Positions 28,702-38,379 of a stretch of 64,000 bases of DNA are shown here, piece after piece. The translations under genes were made by a program, and so were the position numbers. The first letter of the stretch is position 1. Each line of letters starts with the position of its first letter. The stretch is taken from the NCBI GenBank assembly GCA_031396205.1, contig JANNKH010000001.1, forward strand, positions 42,689-106,688, read 5' to 3'. A model generated the notes under the pieces. The model saw only the letters and a program-made list of their open reading frames with translations. It was not told the origin of the DNA and ran no database searches. Origin of the DNA: CAISIP01 sp031396205 (GTDB lineage Bacteria > Pseudomonadota > Gammaproteobacteria > Burkholderiales > Burkholderiaceae_C).

Positions 28702-28718
28702 GTTTTTATGAACAGTAT
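28697..28718. promoter_or_regulatory. LexA (SOS) box
   Basis: A 22-bp palindrome with perfect 8-bp arms ATACTGTT and AACAGTAT around a 6-nt centre. It contains CTGT-N8-ACAG and matches the enterobacterial SOS consensus TACTGT...ACAGTA at all conserved positions. It covers the end of the -10 and the expected start point, the ideal position for repression. This strongly suggests DNA-damage induction of the downstream gene. Confidence 0.85.
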
Positions 28719-28785
28719 TGCGCTAAAATCAAGACTGGCAAAAGCCCAGTCGAAATCTGCCGCGAAAGCGCCGGCGCATGACTGA
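28708..28785 (+). CDS. 25-codon ORF at the SOS promoter start point
   Basis: ATG 28708 lies inside the LexA box, at the predicted transcription start, so the message could be leaderless. The peptide is basic (four Lys, one Arg, one Asp at the C-terminus) and begins MNSIALKSRLAKAQSK. All lysines use AAA, and CTA, TCA and AGA codons occur, unlike the GC-rich genes around it. Its TGA (28783-28785) lies 8 nt inside the radical SAM gene, which has a poor ribosome site, so it may act as a coupling leader. It could also be an accidental frame. Confidence 0.35.
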   Translation: MNSIALKSRLAKAQSKSAAKAPAHD

Positions 28786-29869
28786 GATCCGTATTCCAGT
28801 TGTAGCCATCAAGGGCCGGGGCGCAGCCAGCAGTGTGGCCCATCGATTTTCCGGCGACGTGCGCGCTGCATTCGATGATGGCTGGGGCACATTGCAACTG
28901 TCTGGTGATGCCGGGCTTTTCAGGGCCACGGCCACCACGATAACGCCCGCTCTGGTTGGCAAGGCCATCAGCCGCAATCAGTCTCCCGACATCTATTTCG
29001 AGTATGGACTCAATCCCTACCGCGGCTGTGAGCATGGCTGCGTGTATTGCTACGCGCGGCCGACGCACAGCTACTTGAACCTGTCGCCCGGGCTCGATTT
29101 CGAGACCCGCATCTTTGCCAAGGTCCCGTTGGCAGAGGCTCTGGGCAGGGAGTTGCGCGCCCGGACCTATGTTCCCAGTCAGATCGTGATCGGCTCGGTC
29201 ACCGACGCCTACCAACCGGCCGAACGGCAGTGGAAGGTCACCCGCTCGGTGATCGAAATGCTGTCCCGATGCGACCATCCGCTGGCGATCGTCACCAAGG
29301 GTAGTGGTGTAGAGCGCGACATCGACCTGCTGGCGCCCATGGCGCGCAAAAATCTGGCAGCGGTGTACGTGACCATCACCACGTTGGACGCCGCGCTGGC
29401 CCGCACGCTGGAGCCGCGCGCCGCAGCCCCACACCGGCGATTGCGAACCATCCGCGCGCTGGTCGACGCGGGAATTCCCGTTGGCGTCAGTGTCGCGCCG
29501 CAGATTCCGTTCATCAACGAGGACATGGAGCAAGTGCTCGAGGCAGCGGCGCAGGCCGGTGCCTCGTCGGCTTTCTACACCGTGCTGCGATTGCCATGGG
29601 AGGTCAACGTGGTGTTCCAGGAGTGGCTGGCGTTGCACTATCCGCAGCGCGCGGCGAGGGTGATGGCACGGGTACGCGAGATGCGTGGTGGGCGCGATTA
29701 CGACGCTGATTTCGCGACCCGCATGAAAGGCAGCGGGGTGTGGGCGCAATTGCTGGCGCAACGGTTTGGCAAAACCTGCGTCCGACTGGGCCTGAATCGG
29801 GAGCGCCGGCCACTGGAGGTCGGTTTGTTCCGGCCGTCGGCATTGTCGGCGCAGCCGGAGCTGTTTTGA
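28778..29869 (+). CDS. PA0069-family radical SAM protein
   Basis: A 363-residue protein. The [4Fe-4S] motif CEHGCVYC supplies Cys84, Cys88 and Cys91 (CxxxCxxC), preceded by YFEYGLNPYRG and followed by YARPTHSYL, as in the Rv2578c/PA0069 family. That family is distantly related to spore photoproduct lyase. The activity is not established. The LexA box and promoter directly upstream point to a role in the DNA-damage response. No strong ribosome site precedes ATG 28778, so translation may depend on the 25-codon ORF it overlaps. It ends 40 bp from the convergent nuclease gene. Confidence 0.92.
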   Translation: MTEIRIPVVAIKGRGAASSVAHRFSGDVRAAFDDGWGTLQLSGDAGLFRATATTITPALVGKAISRNQSPDIYFEYGLNPYRGCEHGCVYCYARPTHSYLNLSPGLDFETRIFAKVPLAEALGRELRARTYVPSQIVIGSVTDAYQPAERQWKVTRSVIEMLSRCDHPLAIVTKGSGVERDIDLLAPMARKNLAAVYVTITTLDAALARTLEPRAAAPHRRLRTIRALVDAGIPVGVSVAPQIPFINEDMEQVLEAAAQAGASSAFYTVLRLPWEVNVVFQEWLALHYPQRAARVMARVREMRGGRDYDADFATRMKGSGVWAQLLAQRFGKTCVRLGLNRERRPLEVGLFRPSALSAQPELF

Positions 29870-29908
29870 CGGCCCTCGGGGCCATGGGAAACGGGTCGCT
29901 TCGGAGTG

Positions 29909-31273
29909 TCAACAGGGCCAGGTCGAGCCATGTTCGGGCACTAGTGCGCGCCAGCCGAGTTCGCGTTCGATGCGATGGCGCAGCGCGTCTGAGGCATTGC
30001 GTTCACCATGGACCACATACACCTGGGCCGGCGGTTGGGGCATGGTACGCAGCCACGCGAGCAGTTGCCGGGCATCGGCATGCGCCGACGCCGCTTGCAG
30101 TTGCGCCACTTCGGCATGCACCTTGATGTCGTGTCCGTGGATGCGCACACTGCCGACGCCGGCCGCCAGTGTTGCGCCGCGGGTTCCAGGTGCCTGGAAT
30201 CCGGTCAGCACCACCATGTTGCGGTGATCGCCCAGGTAATGGGCCAGGTGGTGCAACACCCGTCCGCCGGTGGCCATGCCGCTGGCAGACAAGATCACCA
30301 TCGGGCCATGCCGCCGTGCCAGTGCCTTGGATTCATCGGTGCCGCTGACCATGGTTGCGCTGCGGGTCAACGCCCGCGATTGTCCTTCCGTCAGGCGATG
30401 CAGGCCGGGATGCTGCTCGAAAAGATGGGTCGAATGTACCGCCATCGGACTGTCCAGGAACACCGCAAGGGAGCGCGGGATGGTCCGCTGCGCCTTGAGC
30501 AGATTGATCGCGTGCAGCAGCGCCTGCGCGCGGCCGACCGCAAACACCGGCACCACGGCAACGCCGCCCCGTGCGGCAACCTTTTTCAGCAACGGGCCCA
30601 GTTCGGCCAGCAAGCTGTCTTGCGGGTGATCCCTATCGCCATAAGTCGATTCGATCAGCACCGTGTCGGCCACTGGCGCGTCGGCGGGTGGCAGCATGAT
30701 CAGGTCGTCACTGCGTCCCAGGTCGCCCGAGAACAGGATGCGCCGTCCCGCGACTTCGACCAACACGCTGGATGCGCCCAGGATGTGCCCCGCTTGCTGG
30801 AATACGACGCGCCATCCGGGAATCGGGCTAAATGCCTTGCCAAACGGCGTGGACTTGAATTGCTTCAGGCAGACGCGCGCGTCATCGCGGGTGTACAGCG
30901 GCAGCGCCGGTGCGTGTTTCGAGAATCCATGCCGGTTCGCGAATGCGGCATCCTCTTCCTGCAGATGGCCGCTGTCGGGCAAAAGGATCTTGCACAGAGC
31001 GCATGTTCCCGGCGTTGCGTGGACTTTCCCGGTGAACCCCTCTTTGGCCAGCAAGGGCAGGTAACCACTATGGTCCAGATGCGCATGGGTCAGTGCCACC
31101 GCATCGATCTGACTGGGCACCACCGGCAACGGTGTGCGGTTGCGCAGGCGCAGCTGCTTGACGCCCTGGAACAGCCCACAGTCGACCAATAGCCGACGTT
31201 GGTCATGGGAAACCAGGTATTTTGATCCGGTGACCGTGTCGGCCCCGCCCAGGAAGGTGATAGTGACAGGCAC
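29909..31273 (-). CDS. Beta-CASP metallo-beta-lactamase family RNase
   Basis: 454 residues from GTG 31273, with GGAG in place. Metallo-beta-lactamase motifs: THAHLDHSGYLP (HxHxDH), AGHILGASSV and LFSGDLGRSDD. Beta-CASP and C-terminal motifs include the DSPMAVHST loop, LSASGMATGGRVLHHL and VHGERNASDALRHRI. A C-terminal RMMBL-like segment is present. Bacterial members resemble CPSF-73 and act as RNA endo- or exonucleases. It lies downstream of dnaJ but beyond a strong terminator, so it is probably expressed separately. Confidence 0.92.
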   Translation of the reverse strand: MPVTITFLGGADTVTGSKYLVSHDQRRLLVDCGLFQGVKQLRLRNRTPLPVVPSQIDAVALTHAHLDHSGYLPLLAKEGFTGKVHATPGTCALCKILLPDSGHLQEEDAAFANRHGFSKHAPALPLYTRDDARVCLKQFKSTPFGKAFSPIPGWRVVFQQAGHILGASSVLVEVAGRRILFSGDLGRSDDLIMLPPADAPVADTVLIESTYGDRDHPQDSLLAELGPLLKKVAARGGVAVVPVFAVGRAQALLHAINLLKAQRTIPRSLAVFLDSPMAVHSTHLFEQHPGLHRLTEGQSRALTRSATMVSGTDESKALARRHGPMVILSASGMATGGRVLHHLAHYLGDHRNMVVLTGFQAPGTRGATLAAGVGSVRIHGHDIKVHAEVAQLQAASAHADARQLLAWLRTMPQPPAQVYVVHGERNASDALRHRIERELGWRALVPEHGSTWPC

Positions 31274-31329
31274 GTGACCAGCTCCAGTTTGCTGCCTGCG
31301 ATCGCCGATCGTGCAGCCGTATCGCGTTC

Positions 31330-31365
31330 AAAAAAAGGCTGCAAGGGCGCCTTGCCCCTGCAGCC
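31330..31365 (-). terminator. Intrinsic terminator of the dnaKJ transcript
   Basis: A 7-bp outer stem GGCTGCA/TGCAGCC continues inward into GGGC/GCCC. On the minus strand it is followed by seven T (plus-strand A run 31330-31336). It lies about 40 bp past the dnaJ stop. Confidence 0.9.
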
Positions 31366-31405
31366 TTCATTGGACCCCCGGCGGCTGTTCAGTGCTTGAC
31401 CTGCA

Positions 31406-32542
31406 TCAAGAAAAGAAGTTCTTCAGCCGATCGGTCCAGCTGTCACCGCTGGGCGAATGCTTGCCGGCGCCTTTCTGGAACGATTCCTCCAGCTCGTGCA
31501 GCAGTTTGCGCTGGGCCTCGTTGAGCTTGACCGGTGTCTCGACCAGGATGTGGCAGTACAGGTCACCCGGGTAGCTGGCCCGCACGCCCTTGATGCCCTT
31601 GCCGCGCAGCCGGAATTGCTTGCCGGTCTGCGTGCCTTCGGGGATGTCGATGGCGGCCTTGCCGGCCAACGTTGGTACCTCGATCTCGCCACCCAGCGAA
31701 GCCGTGATGATGCTGATGGGAACCGTGCAATGCAGGTCATCGCCATCACGCTCGAAGATATCGTGCTTCTTGAGCCGGATCTCGATATACAGGTCTCCGG
31801 CCGGCCCGCCATTGGTGCCCGGTTCGCCGTTGCCGGTGCTGCGGATGCGCATGCCGCCGTCGATGCCGGCCGGAATCTTGACCTCCAGTGTCTTTTGCTT
31901 CTTGACCTTGCCCTGGCCATTGCAGGCCGCACAGGGCTCCGGGATGACCTTGCCTGCGCCGCGACAGGTCGGACAGGTTTGCTGCACGCTGAAGAATCCC
32001 TGGCGCATCTGGACCGCACCGGCACCCGCACAGGTGCCGCAGGTCTTGACCTGGGTGCCGGGCTTAGCGCCGGATCCCTTGCAGCTGTCGCAGGATTCCC
32101 AGCTGGGAATGCGGATCTGGGCGTCTTTGCCGCGCGCCGCTTCCTCCAGGGAAATCTCCATCGCATAGCTCAGGTCGCCGCCCCGAAATACCTGGCGCCC
32201 ACCGGCACCGGGCCGTCCGCGCTGCTGCCCGAACATGTCGCCGAAGATATCGCCGAACGCCTCGGCGAAACCACCGAAGCCTTCCTGCCCCGGACCGCCG
32301 CGCAAGTTCGGGTCGACGCCTGCATGGCCATGCTGGTCGTACGCCGCCCGTTTCTGCGGATCGGACAGCATCTCGTAGGCTTCTTTGCACTCCTTGAACT
32401 TCTCTTCGGCAACCTTGGAGGCATCGCCCTGGTTGCGGTCCGGGTGGTGCTTCATCGCATGCTTGCGATAAGCCTTCTTGATTTCGTCGTCCGAGGCGTT
32501 TTTTGGAACACCCAGCGATTCGTAATAGTCTCTCTTGGCCAT
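31406..32542 (-). CDS. dnaJ: Chaperone DnaJ
   Basis: 378 residues. The J domain has the HPD tripeptide (KHHPDRN, about 31-37). A Gly/Phe-rich segment follows. Four zinc repeats are CDSCKGSG, CGTCAGAG, CPTCRGAG and CAACNGQG. The C-terminal substrate-binding domains complete a type I DnaJ. It stimulates the ATPase of DnaK and delivers substrates to it. It follows dnaK by 136 bp on the same strand without an obvious separate heat-shock promoter, and is closed by a strong terminator. Confidence 0.97.
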   Translation of the reverse strand: MAKRDYYESLGVPKNASDDEIKKAYRKHAMKHHPDRNQGDASKVAEEKFKECKEAYEMLSDPQKRAAYDQHGHAGVDPNLRGGPGQEGFGGFAEAFGDIFGDMFGQQRGRPGAGGRQVFRGGDLSYAMEISLEEAARGKDAQIRIPSWESCDSCKGSGAKPGTQVKTCGTCAGAGAVQMRQGFFSVQQTCPTCRGAGKVIPEPCAACNGQGKVKKQKTLEVKIPAGIDGGMRIRSTGNGEPGTNGGPAGDLYIEIRLKKHDIFERDGDDLHCTVPISIITASLGGEIEVPTLAGKAAIDIPEGTQTGKQFRLRGKGIKGVRASYPGDLYCHILVETPVKLNEAQRKLLHELEESFQKGAGKHSPSGDSWTDRLKNFFS

Positions 32543-32678
32543 GTCGTTCCCGGTCAGCGCGCCAATGCAGCCGTCCAGGCTGCCGTGCGCGTTCGCTTAA
32601 TCAAATGCAGATCGCCGCGTCGAAGGTTCTGGTCGAACCATTCGAGCGCGGCGTGCGCAATGCCTGCAAGGCCGCAAA

Positions 32679-34637
<1,959 letters not shown>

Positions 34638-34711
34638 GTTCTTCTCCAAAATTGCACGGTCTTTGCCGCTGTGCGGCGCCGCGCGTGAATTACAAAACTG
34701 TCCTGCTCCGA

Positions 34712-34739
34712 AGGTGTGGTTCGACCCGCCGATTTCAAG
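34712..34739 (-). promoter_or_regulatory. Sigma32-type promoter for dnaK
   Basis: On the minus strand CTTGAAA (34739-34733) is followed after 13 bp by CCACACCT (34719-34712). The heat-shock consensus is CTTGAAA-N13/14-CCCCATNT; the -35 is perfect and the -10 matches five of seven fixed positions. It begins only four bases after the grpE stop. Confidence 0.6.
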
Positions 34740-34742
34740 GTG

Positions 34743-35303
34743 TCACTTGGGGCCGGCCACCACGACCAGTGCCGGACGCAGCACCCTGTCTGCGATCAGA
34801 TAGCCTTTCTGCAGCACCGTGACGACGGTGTTGGCTTCCTGCTCGCTGACAGCGACGGAAATCGCCTGGTGCTGGTGCGGGTCGAAACGCTCGCCCGCAG
34901 CCGGATTGATCTGCATCACCTTGTTGCGCTCCAAAGCACTCACCAACTGGCGCAGCGTGGCCTGGGCACCTTCCCGGATCTGCTCCAGCGTCGCGTCCTT
35001 GATTGCCAGGCCCGCTTCGAGGCTGTCGATGACTGAAAGCATGCTTTCGGCAAAACCCTCGATCGCGTACTTGCGCGATTTCGAGATCTCATCGTCGGCG
35101 CGTCTACGCGCGTTCTCGGCCTCGGCCTTTGCGCGCAAATACTGGTCGGCCAGTTCGCCGCTCTTGGCCTGCAAGGCAGCCAGATCGGCCTGGGCGCGGG
35201 TCAACAGATCCGTTTCCTGGGCCGCCTGGGCGGCAACCATTTCCTCGGTGCTCTGGTACTGCTGTGGCTGGGAGGGCGTTTCGGGTTGTGTGTGGTCAGA
35301 CAT
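34743..35303 (-). CDS. grpE: Nucleotide exchange factor GrpE
   Basis: 186 residues from ATG 35303 (MSDHTQPETP). A long helical N-terminal coiled coil (residues 40-100, LRAKAEAENARRRADDEI) precedes the beta domain with the GrpE signature ending FDPHQHQAISV...VLQKGYLIADRVLRPALVVV. It releases ADP from DnaK. It is the first gene of the grpE-dnaK-dnaJ block and has its own heat-shock-like promoter. Confidence 0.96.
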   Translation of the reverse strand: MSDHTQPETPSQPQQYQSTEEMVAAQAAQETDLLTRAQADLAALQAKSGELADQYLRAKAEAENARRRADDEISKSRKYAIEGFAESMLSVIDSLEAGLAIKDATLEQIREGAQATLRQLVSALERNKVMQINPAAGERFDPHQHQAISVAVSEQEANTVVTVLQKGYLIADRVLRPALVVVAGPK

Positions 35304-35355
35304 GCGGTCAATCAGAAAGTCGCAGGCAAAGTGGTTTTTCGGGTCAACAGGCCGC

Positions 35356-35383
35356 AATTGGCCCCGGATCCTTGGCTTTCAAG
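35356..35383 (-). promoter_or_regulatory. Sigma32-type promoter for grpE
   Basis: On the minus strand a perfect CTTGAAA (35383-35377) is followed after 13 bp by GGCCAATT (35363-35356), which keeps CCA and the final T of the CCCCATNT element. The predicted start point gives a leader of roughly 45 nt to the grpE ATG. Confidence 0.55.
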
Positions 35384-35438
35384 CCCCGCGCGCGCAATCA
35401 GCGCGCATTCGAATGGGTTGCGCCTGGCCGCTTGCGAC

Positions 35439-35471
35439 GCCAGCGCCCCGGCTGGCAGCGCGGGGCGTGGC
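35439..35471 (-). terminator. Strong hairpin after the FKBP gene (no T run)
   Basis: GCCACGCCCCG and CGGGGCGCTGGC on the minus strand can pair nearly fully around a 10-nt loop, seven bases after the FKBP stop. No uridine tract follows, so it may protect the transcript end or work with Rho rather than terminate alone. Confidence 0.35.
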
Positions 35472-35477
35472 GCCGGA

Positions 35478-35831
35478 TCAGCCCGAAACGGCGAGCAGCT
35501 CGACGTCGAACTTCAAGGTGGCATTGGGTGGAATCACACCTCCTGCGCCACGGACGCCGTAGCCCAGAGCCGGCGGAATGATCAGGGTGCGGGCACCGCC
35601 GACCTTCATGCCGGCCACGCCTTCATCCCAGCCGCGGATCACCATGCTGGCGCCGAGCGAGAAAGCGAACGGGTCTCCACGGTCCTTGCTGGAGTCGAAC
35701 TTGGCGCCCTGGGTGTCGTTGGCATAAAGCCAGCCGGTGTAATGCACGGTGACCTGTTGGCCTGTTTCGGCGACTGCGCCGTCGCCGGTGGTGGTGTCCA
35801 GGTACTGCAGTCCGGATGCGGTGGTAATCAT
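35478..35831 (-). CDS. FKBP-type peptidyl-prolyl isomerase
   Basis: A 117-residue single-domain FKBP. Core motifs include VTVHYTGWLYANDTQGAKFDSS, FSLGASMVIRGWDEGVAGM, ARTLIIPPALGYG and IPPNATLKFDVELL. No signal peptide, so it is cytoplasmic. It catalyses proline cis-trans isomerisation and may assist folding together with the adjacent chaperone genes. ATG 35831 has GGAG four bases upstream. Confidence 0.95.
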   Translation of the reverse strand: MITTASGLQYLDTTTGDGAVAETGQQVTVHYTGWLYANDTQGAKFDSSKDRGDPFAFSLGASMVIRGWDEGVAGMKVGGARTLIIPPALGYGVRGAGGVIPPNATLKFDVELLAVSG

Positions 35832-35945
35832 GGGGCTCCAATCAGGTGGGTTGCGGGGCGGCGCACCGATGACCGGCGCCAGCCGGCGAGTCGTGTGGTG
35901 CGAGGCGGCGTCAGGTTCTGTACGCGCGCCGGGAAAGGCCTGAAA

Positions 35946-37136
35946 TTATGCCAGCAGTCCGCGCCGGGCCAGATCGCGCATCAGTGCAGACGTGCCATAA
36001 GTCCAGGGCGTCACCTTGTCGCAATGGTTGACCCGGTTGACCAGAGTTCCCAGTGTGGGGGTGGATACCGAAACCAGATCGCCCAGTTCATGGGTGAAAC
36101 CCTGGCCAGGTCCATGGCGATCCTGGGTCGGCGCAAACATGGTGCCCAGATAGAGCATGAAACCGTCCGGATACTGATGGGTGCGGTTTTCGGGCGTGCC
36201 CATCGCCTGGTTGACCAGTTCCAGGGGATCACGGCTGATCATGGACAGGCTGCTCACGCCCTGCATATCGAATCCACCGGCTCCGGTGACCCGCATTGCC
36301 AATTCGCACTGGCGCACATCGTCGATGCCGAAATGATCGTCGAACAGGCGGATGAACGGCCCGATGGCCGCCGACGCGTTGTTGTCCTTGGCCTTGCCGA
36401 GCAACAGGGCGCTGCGGCCTTCGAAGTCGCGCAGATTGACGTCATTGCCCAGCGTGCAGCCGCGGGTCTCGCCCCGGCTGTTGACCGTCAGCACGACCTC
36501 GGGCTCGGGATTGTTCCAGATGCTTTTGGGATGCAGGCCGATCTCGGCGCCCACACCGACCGCGCTCATCGGCTGGGCCTTGGTGAAGATTTCGGCATCC
36601 TCACCGATGCCGACCTCCAGGTACTGCGACCACACGCCTTGCTGGATCAGTACCGCGCGCAATTGCGCGGCCTGCAGTGATCCGGGCCGCACGCTGCGCA
36701 AGTTGTCGCCGATGACCGCGACCACGGATTTGCGCACCGCCTCGGCCCTTGACGCGTCGCCACGTGCCTGTTCCTCGATCACGCGCTCGAGCATGGACGC
36801 GACAAACGTGACGCCGGCCGCCTTGATCGCCTGCAGGTCGCACGGTGCCAGAAACCAGGGCATGGCGCTGTCGCGCCGATCGGCGGCCGAGTTGGCGAGG
36901 ATCGCTGCGGTGCGGCCGGCGATCGGACCGCCAAATTCCCGCACCGCGCCTGACGGATCCACCATTTCCAGCAGGGCCGTGCTGGTGGCAGCGATGCCGG
37001 AGATGTCGAACACGTACTCGGCGGTTACCCGCACCAGGGTCGGTCCGAAGCCATCGGTCCAGATCCGACCGATCAGTACTGCGCGTTCATGGTCATGCGG
37101 GAGAATGGTTTCGGGCTTGGAGAGAGTCAGAGTCAT
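35946..37136 (-). CDS. Fumarylacetoacetate hydrolase family protein
   Basis: 396 residues from ATG 37136 (MTLTLSKPET). The FAH fold is indicated by NNPEPEVVLTVNSRGETRGCTLGNDVNLRDFEG, with the metal-site Glu in EPE and the NDVNLRD loop, then GKAKDNNASAAIGPFI. The family includes hydrolases, hydratases and decarboxylases of aromatic degradation pathways. The 130-150-residue N-terminal region is longer than in small FAH enzymes. The start lies inside the end of the upstream HTH regulator gene (44-bp overlap), so the two are cotranscribed. The substrate is not identifiable from sequence. Confidence 0.85.
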   Translation of the reverse strand: MTLTLSKPETILPHDHERAVLIGRIWTDGFGPTLVRVTAEYVFDISGIAATSTALLEMVDPSGAVREFGGPIAGRTAAILANSAADRRDSAMPWFLAPCDLQAIKAAGVTFVASMLERVIEEQARGDASRAEAVRKSVVAVIGDNLRSVRPGSLQAAQLRAVLIQQGVWSQYLEVGIGEDAEIFTKAQPMSAVGVGAEIGLHPKSIWNNPEPEVVLTVNSRGETRGCTLGNDVNLRDFEGRSALLLGKAKDNNASAAIGPFIRLFDDHFGIDDVRQCELAMRVTGAGGFDMQGVSSLSMISRDPLELVNQAMGTPENRTHQYPDGFMLYLGTMFAPTQDRHGPGQGFTHELGDLVSVSTPTLGTLVNRVNHCDKVTPWTYGTSALMRDLARRGLLA

Positions 37137-37452
37137 GGGTCGGGAGTTTCTTTTTGGCCTGGCTGGCAACCCACCGGCTGGCAAACGCGGGCAGGTCCGC
37201 CAGCCGTTTGAGCAGGTCGGCGCCGGTTGGCGTCACTATATATCCGTCCTGCCCATGCGACATCAGACCGGCCTGGCGCAACTCCTTGATGCGGGTGTTG
37301 AGCGTATTGGGTGTGATGCCCCCGACGCTGTCCTGCAGCAGGCGAAAGGTCTGGGGATGGCCATCCTTGAGGGCCCACAAAACGCGGATGGCGTACCGGG
37401 ACTCCAACAGGCTGAGCAACTGCCGGGTTGCGGCCAAGTCTCTTGACACCAT
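37093..37452 (-). CDS. HxlR-like winged-helix transcriptional regulator
   Basis: 119 residues from ATG 37452 with GAGGAG at 37461-37466; a GTG at 37461 overlaps that site and is unlikely. The helix-turn-helix region RYAIRVLWALKDGHPQTFRLLQ...ITPNTLNTRIKELRQAGLM matches HxlR/MarR-like winged helices, but the conserved N-terminal cysteine of HxlR is missing. It overlaps the FAH-family gene start by 44 bp and so is likely to be coexpressed with it, as an autoregulated local regulator. Confidence 0.75.
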   Translation of the reverse strand: MVSRDLAATRQLLSLLESRYAIRVLWALKDGHPQTFRLLQDSVGGITPNTLNTRIKELRQAGLMSHGQDGYIVTPTGADLLKRLADLPAFASRWVASQAKKKLPTHDSDSLQARNHSPA

Positions 37453-37629
37453 CTGGGGCACTCCTCGGATCCGGCTCGTTGTTTGTGCTCCAAGTGTAGG
37501 CCGCGCACATCTGCCAACAACAGTCTTTCGGTCTCAGGGCACCTGGATCGTGTGCCGGTGCGCTGCTGTTTCGATAGCTAACTGGCCATACAGATCAAAG
37601 GCTTCGGTAGCATTCAAGCACGATTCGAA

Positions 37630-38169
37630 TTAAGTGTAAATTTTCTGCAGCAGGGTCATCAACTGCGCACGTTCCTGGACATTCAACGCCCCGGTTGCTT
37701 CCAGTTCCAGCGCCGCGGCGGCAACTTCGGCCTGATCGATCAGCCGGGCACCGCTCGGCGAGAGGTACAGGCTCATGGCGCGTCCATCCTGCACATGTGG
37801 CTGGCGGGTGATGACGCCGCGTTCGAGCAACGCCGCCAGCATCGCCACGGCATTGGGTGGCAGGATATCCAGGTGCAGGCATAGCTGCCGCGACGTGATG
37901 CCCGGATTGTGTTTGACCAGCGACAGGATCGAGAAGTCCACTGGCCGCAGATCGAATGCCGCCATGCGGCGTGCGAAAACCGCCAGGATGACCAGCGAGG
38001 CCCGGCGCGTGTTGTAACCCACCAGGCTCTGCAGGAAACGGCAGTCGACTGCGTCGACCCCTGCCGCTGCGGCGTCGTGCGGCTGTATGGGCACTGCGCC
38101 CGCTGTTTGCATGCGCCTGGGCCCGCTCGGCTTGCGCTTGCCTGTCGCCGGCGTTTTCTTGGTGCTCAT
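37630..38169 (-). CDS. MarR-family regulator of the hydroxycinnamate genes
   Basis: 179 residues from ATG 38169 (MSTKKTPATG), with a basic, disordered first 35 residues. The winged helix shows RPVDFSILSLVKHNPGITSRQLCLHLDILPPNAVAMLAALLERGVITRQPHVQDGRA in order. It lies at the 3' end of the crotonase/feruloyl-CoA synthetase unit, the position usual for FerC/FerR-type repressors that respond to hydroxycinnamoyl-CoA. The palindrome at 41084-41097 is its likely operator (inference). Confidence 0.82.
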   Translation of the reverse strand: MSTKKTPATGKRKPSGPRRMQTAGAVPIQPHDAAAAGVDAVDCRFLQSLVGYNTRRASLVILAVFARRMAAFDLRPVDFSILSLVKHNPGITSRQLCLHLDILPPNAVAMLAALLERGVITRQPHVQDGRAMSLYLSPSGARLIDQAEVAAAALELEATGALNVQERAQLMTLLQKIYT

Positions 38170-38195
38170 CGTGCGCGGCCTGCCACAGTCACGCC

Positions 38196-38375
38196 CTATG
38201 CGACCGTTTCGACCGATGTGATCCGGGTGTCGGGCGAGACAAACGCGCTCGCAAGCTCCGCGCATCCAAGCGCAGTGCTGTTGGCGATGGATGCGCCGGT
38301 TCCGGAAGGCGAAGTGCACGCGGCCGGGAACGGGGCTGTGGCGGCCGCAAGCGCTCCAGGGAGCAAGGCGATCAT
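38196..38375 (-). pseudogene. Remnant resembling the N-terminus of a tannase/feruloyl esterase
   Basis: A 59-codon frame starts at ATG 38375, five bases after the feruloyl-CoA synthetase stop, and ends at TAG 38196. It begins with a signal-peptide-like MIALLPGALAAATA and continues to CAELASAFVSPDTRITSVET, which looks like the start of mature bacterial tannase/feruloyl esterases (C..LA...PdT.ITS). The frame stops there and the MarR gene begins 26 bp later, so the remaining roughly 500 codons would be missing. I infer a deletion of an esterase gene that once belonged to this operon; the match is from memory of the family. Confidence 0.45.
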
Positions 38376-38379
38376 CGGG

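Noticed and set aside
29870..29908. GGCCCTCGGGGCC-type hairpin between the radical SAM and nuclease genes
   Set aside because: The stem is short and lacks a T run on either strand, so I do not call it a terminator.
32543..32678. Separate heat-shock promoter or terminator between dnaK and dnaJ
   Set aside because: No CTTGAAA-like element and no stem with a T run were found, so read-through from dnaK is the simplest model.
34638..34649. TTG 34649 as the dnaK start
   Set aside because: It overlaps the Shine-Dalgarno of ATG 34637, and the conserved DnaK N-terminus begins at that ATG.
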